NCBI GenBank assembly: GCA_964566965.1
Contig: CAZMKO010000016.1
Coordinates: 1-35,573, forward strand
Length of the DNA: 35,573 bases
Reading direction: 5' to 3'
Origin: Oleiagrimonas sp964566965
GTDB taxonomy: Bacteria > Pseudomonadota > Gammaproteobacteria > Xanthomonadales > Rhodanobacteraceae
In this document: positions 33,547 through 35,573 of the stretch, piece by piece
Layout: each line of letters starts with the position of its first letter
Position numbering within the stretch: the first letter of the stretch is position 1
Translations under genes and position numbers: made by a program
The notes under the pieces: generated by a model
Seen by the model: only the letters and a program-made list of their open reading frames with translations
What the model was told of the DNA's origin: nothing
The model's database searches: none

Positions 33547-33570
33547 GTGGGAGCGGCTTCAGCCGCGATG
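33547..33570. repeat. REP-like palindrome
   Basis: GTGGGAGCGG-CTTCAG-CCGCGATG, reverse orientation, facing the copy at 33466. Confidence 0.75.
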
Positions 33571-33654
33571 GCCCGGTCCCGCCGGTACCCCTCGGGTCAT
33601 CTCCGGCGGCATCGCGCGCGTTACACTGAATCAGTCACCGAACGGAGTATCGCC

Positions 33655-34095
33655 ATGATTCGCCCCGCCACACTTGCCCTCGCCGCGGTCCTGCTTGCCG
33701 CCACCGGCCCGGCGCTGGCCCAGAACCATGCGCGCAAGGTTTCACCCGACCATCTCACCGACTACTGGGTGCGCACCAACACGCACGTGTATGCCGACGC
33801 GCCCAACAGCGGCCAGGGACTGGACAAGGTCGGCTGCGCCGCGGTCAGCTACGACATCGGCAGTGACGGAAAAACCCGCAACATCAAGGTGGAAAAGAAG
33901 GTACCGTCCACCAGCGACTTCCAGCTCACCGCCACCAGCCTGGTCAAGGGTTTCCAGTATCGCGCCGCCGAGGACAACGACAGCGACGAGCCGGTGCACA
34001 CCTATTTCATCGTGCCCTTCAACGTGCCGAACGGCGACAAGGCCACGATGCAGAAAGTGCTCGCCTCCTGCCATCTGGCCGGTTACGGCGACTGA
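33655..34095 (+). CDS. Small periplasmic protein with TonB C-terminal-like domain
   Basis: 146 residues from ATG 33655, with CGGAG 7 nt upstream. A signal peptide (about 1-22, ending A-L-A^Q) is followed by a single small domain. The segment C-A-A-V-S-Y-D-I-G-S-D-G-K-T-R-N-I-K-V with a following G-F-Q-Y resembles the beta-alpha-beta core of TonB C-terminal domains (V-x-F-x-I-x-x-D-G-x-V-x-x-x-x-V). It has no inner-membrane anchor after cleavage and no Pro-rich linker, so it is not a working TonB. Cys61 and Cys139 could pair. Function unknown. It precedes the aldolase gene by 111 nt, but that gene has its own promoter. Confidence 0.65.
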   Translation: MIRPATLALAAVLLAATGPALAQNHARKVSPDHLTDYWVRTNTHVYADAPNSGQGLDKVGCAAVSYDIGSDGKTRNIKVEKKVPSTSDFQLTATSLVKGFQYRAAEDNDSDEPVHTYFIVPFNVPNGDKATMQKVLASCHLAGYGD

Positions 34096-34141
34096 GCGCG
34101 CGCTGCCCGGGGCGCGCCGCGCGTGTCATGGCGATCTGGCC

Positions 34142-34147
34142 TATAAT
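34142..34147 (+). promoter_or_regulatory. Consensus -10 box upstream of the aldolase gene
   Basis: TATAAT, 59 nt before the ATG at 34207, in an otherwise GC-rich stretch. No good -35 hexamer is seen at 16-18 nt spacing, so an activator may assist; inference. Confidence 0.55.
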
Positions 34148-34206
34148 GCGCGCCTCGCCGCCACCGCGCCCGCGGGGCGTTCTGCCGACGTACCGACGGA
34201 GTCGTC

Positions 34207-35217
34207 ATGAGTATTGAAGATCTGGAAAGCGTGGCCCAGGCCATGGTTGCGCCCGGCAAGGGCATCATCGCCATCGATGAATCGACCGGCACCATCAAGA
34301 AACGCTTCGACGCGGTGGGTGTGGAAAGCACCGAGGAAAATCGCCGCGCCTACCGCGAGATGCTGCTGACCGCGCCGGGCCTGGCCGAGCACATTTCCGG
34401 TGCCATCCTGTACGACGAGACCATCCGCCAGTCCACCGCCGACGGTGTGCCGTTCACCAAGGTGATGAAGGATGCCGGCATCATCCCCGGCATCAAGGTC
34501 GACATGGGCGCCAAGGACCTGGCCGGCTTCCCCGGCGAAAAAGTCACCGAGGGTCTCGACGGCCTGCGTGAGCGCCTGGCCGAGTACGCCAAGCTGGGTG
34601 CCCAGTTCGCCAAGTGGCGCGCCGTGATCACCATCGGCGACGACACCCCCAGCTCCACCTGCGTGGAAGCCAACTGCCATGCGCTGGCCCGCTACGCCGC
34701 GCTGTGCCAAGAAGCCGGTCTGGTGCCGATGGTCGAGCCGGAGGTCCTGATGGACGGCGACCACGACATCGACGTGTGCTACGAAGTCACCGAGGCCACC
34801 CTGCGCAGCCTGTTTGGTGCGCTTTACGAGCACAACGTGCTGCTGGAAGGCACCATCCTGAAGGCCAGCATGGTCGTCTCCGGCAAGGACTGCCCGGATC
34901 AGGCCGACACCGACACCGTCGCCGAGGCCACCATTCGCTGCCTGAAAACCACCGTGCCGGCCACGCTGCCGGGCATCGTGTTCCTGTCCGGCGGCCAGTC
35001 CGACCGCGACGCCACCGCGCACCTCGATGCCATGAACAAGCAGGGCCCGCATCCGTGGCCGCTGTCGTTCTCCTACGGCCGGGCCATGCAGCAGGCTGCG
35101 CTGAAGCTGTGGGCCAAGGACATGCACGGCAACTACGCCGAAGCCCAGAAAACCGTCGCCGCGCGCGCCCGCGACAACGGCCAGGCGGCCCTCGGCCAGT
35201 GGAAGGACGCCGCCTGA
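34207..35217 (+). CDS. Class I fructose-bisphosphate aldolase
   Basis: 336 residues from ATG 34207, with GGAG 5 nt upstream. It cleaves fructose-1,6-bisphosphate to the two triose phosphates through a Schiff base. The eukaryote-like class I fold is clear: G-I-I-A-I-D-E-S-T-G-T (Asp24), G-I-K-V-D (Lys97), M-V-E-P-E-V (Glu177), the Schiff-base Lys219 in L-L-E-G-T-I-L-K-A-S, and F-L-S-G-G-Q-S phosphate binding. This metal-independent type is common in Xanthomonadales. It has its own TATAAT and a perfect terminator, so it is probably transcribed alone. Confidence 0.95.
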   Translation: MSIEDLESVAQAMVAPGKGIIAIDESTGTIKKRFDAVGVESTEENRRAYREMLLTAPGLAEHISGAILYDETIRQSTADGVPFTKVMKDAGIIPGIKVDMGAKDLAGFPGEKVTEGLDGLRERLAEYAKLGAQFAKWRAVITIGDDTPSSTCVEANCHALARYAALCQEAGLVPMVEPEVLMDGDHDIDVCYEVTEATLRSLFGALYEHNVLLEGTILKASMVVSGKDCPDQADTDTVAEATIRCLKTTVPATLPGIVFLSGGQSDRDATAHLDAMNKQGPHPWPLSFSYGRAMQQAALKLWAKDMHGNYAEAQKTVAARARDNGQAALGQWKDAA

Positions 35218-35234
35218 TCCGGCCGACCCTCGCC

Positions 35235-35272
35235 ACACAAAAACGGGCGCCTTCCGGCGCCCGTTTTTGTGT
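35235..35272 (+). terminator. Rho-independent terminator of the aldolase gene
   Basis: A perfect 17-bp stem (ACACAAAAACGGGCGCC with GGCGCCCGTTTTTGTGT) and a TTCC loop, starting 17 nt after the stop. The symmetrical A and T tracts mean it could stop transcription in both directions. Confidence 0.92.
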
Positions 35273-35296
35273 GTGGGAGCGGCTTCAGCCGCGATC
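35273..35296. repeat. REP-like palindrome
   Basis: GTGGGAGCGG-CTTCAG-CCGCGATC, touching the aldolase terminator; faces the copy at 35317. Confidence 0.8.
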
Positions 35297-35316
35297 AGCG
35301 CTTGCGGGTATCTCGC

Positions 35317-35340
35317 CATCGCGGCTGAAGCCGCTCCCAC
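35317..35340. repeat. REP-like palindrome
   Basis: CATCGCGG-CTGAAG-CCGCTCCCAC, forward orientation; with 35273-35296 it forms a facing pair 20 nt apart. Confidence 0.8.
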
Positions 35341-35350
35341 AAAAAAGCAT

Positions 35351-35389
35351 GGTTATTCGAGGTTCCCCTGAGGGGCATCTCGAATAACC
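35351..35389. repeat. Second palindrome family, complete copy
   Basis: GGTTATTCGAG (35351-35361) pairs with CTCGAATAACC (35379-35389), with CCCC/GGGG nearer the centre; a 39-nt hairpin. Confidence 0.8.
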
Positions 35390-35435
35390 AGGTATCAGGG
35401 ATTGCCAGGGTGTGAACGGATGTATCGGCAAGCCC

Positions 35436-35460
35436 GATCGCGGCCATGGGCCGCTCCCAC
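35436..35460. repeat. REP-like palindrome
   Basis: GATCGCGG-CCATGG-GCCGCTCCCAC, preceded by CGGCAAGCCC, the tail of the composite-element linker seen near 10590. Confidence 0.8.
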
Positions 35461-35507
35461 AAGAAAAATGGGGCATCCGGGATACCCGGTCCGGAAGTCG
35501 GGTCGGA

Positions 35508-35543
35508 GTTTTTCGAGATGCCCTGTGGGGCACCTCGAAAAAC
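35508..35543. repeat. Second palindrome family, complete copy
   Basis: GTTTTTCGAG (35508-35517) pairs with CTCGAAAAAC (35534-35543), with TGCCC/GGGCA inside; a 36-nt hairpin. Confidence 0.8.
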
Positions 35544-35555
35544 GCCCGATCGTGT

Positions 35556-35573
35556 GTAGGAGCGGCGGAAGCC
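35556..35573. repeat. REP-like palindrome cut by the window end
   Basis: GTAGGAGCGG-CGGAAGCC; the second arm continues beyond the window. Confidence 0.6.

Larger units (their letters stand above)
35218..35573. other. 356-nt repeat-filled, gene-free end of the window
   Basis: After the terminator the sequence is almost wholly palindromic repeats: four REP-like units and two complete copies of a second palindrome family. No gene is seen. Confidence 0.8.

Overview
The window is about 35.6 kb of GC-rich, gene-dense gammaproteobacterial chromosome. The order gspF-G-H-I-J-K-L-M-N-D (the Xanthomonas xps layout, with a lipoprotein secretin and GspN instead of GspC), the AcpH, ZapE and PilU homologues, and the many short GATCGCGGC...GCCGCTCC palindromes between genes together suggest the order Xanthomonadales (Lysobacterales), probably Rhodanobacteraceae. 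The family-level call is inference. I see no rRNA, tRNA, CRISPR array, transposase or prophage gene.

Layout. (1) 34-9726: a type II secretion operon, gspFGHIJKLMND. From gspG to gspN most junctions are 4-nt ATGA/GTGA overlaps, so translation is probably coupled. A Skp/OmpH-like periplasmic protein follows at 9863. (2) 10669-13103: zapE and an alpha/beta hydrolase on the minus strand, divergent from acpH. (3) 13377-13910: a membrane-anchored cytochrome c on the minus strand with a clear terminator. (4) 14255-22122: an RND efflux adaptor and two tandem RND permeases (MdtABC/MuxABC type) with no outer-membrane channel gene in view. (5) 22507-27128, minus strand: pgk followed by rfbB-rfbA-rfbC-rfbD, so a glycolytic gene heads a dTDP-L-rhamnose operon. 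(6) 27273-35217: maiA, pilU (minus), a DUF4398-type lipoprotein plus OmpA-domain pair, maeB, a small TonB-C-like periplasmic protein, and a class I fructose-bisphosphate aldolase ending in a perfect 17-bp terminator stem. The last 356 bases hold only palindromic repeats.

The most unusual feature is at the start of the secretion operon. Two diverged copies of a repeat element are built from arrays of exactly four 7-bp units (GGGACCC or GGGTCCC). They lie between the apparent translation starts of the pseudopilin genes gspG and gspH and their prepilin-peptidase sites. The reading frame stays open through both copies, which would give leaders of about 131 and 154 residues instead of the usual 5-25. 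For gspG a TTG just before the cleavage site could restore a normal leader. For gspH I find no equivalent ATG, GTG or TTG start. The element's arms are inverted between the two copies while its core is direct. The similarity between copies runs into the first codons of both mature pseudopilins, which suggests recombination between the two genes.

The second theme is an abundant family of REP-like palindromes (at least 14 copies), plus longer composite elements and two other palindrome families, filling nearly every non-coding gap in the right half and several gaps elsewhere.
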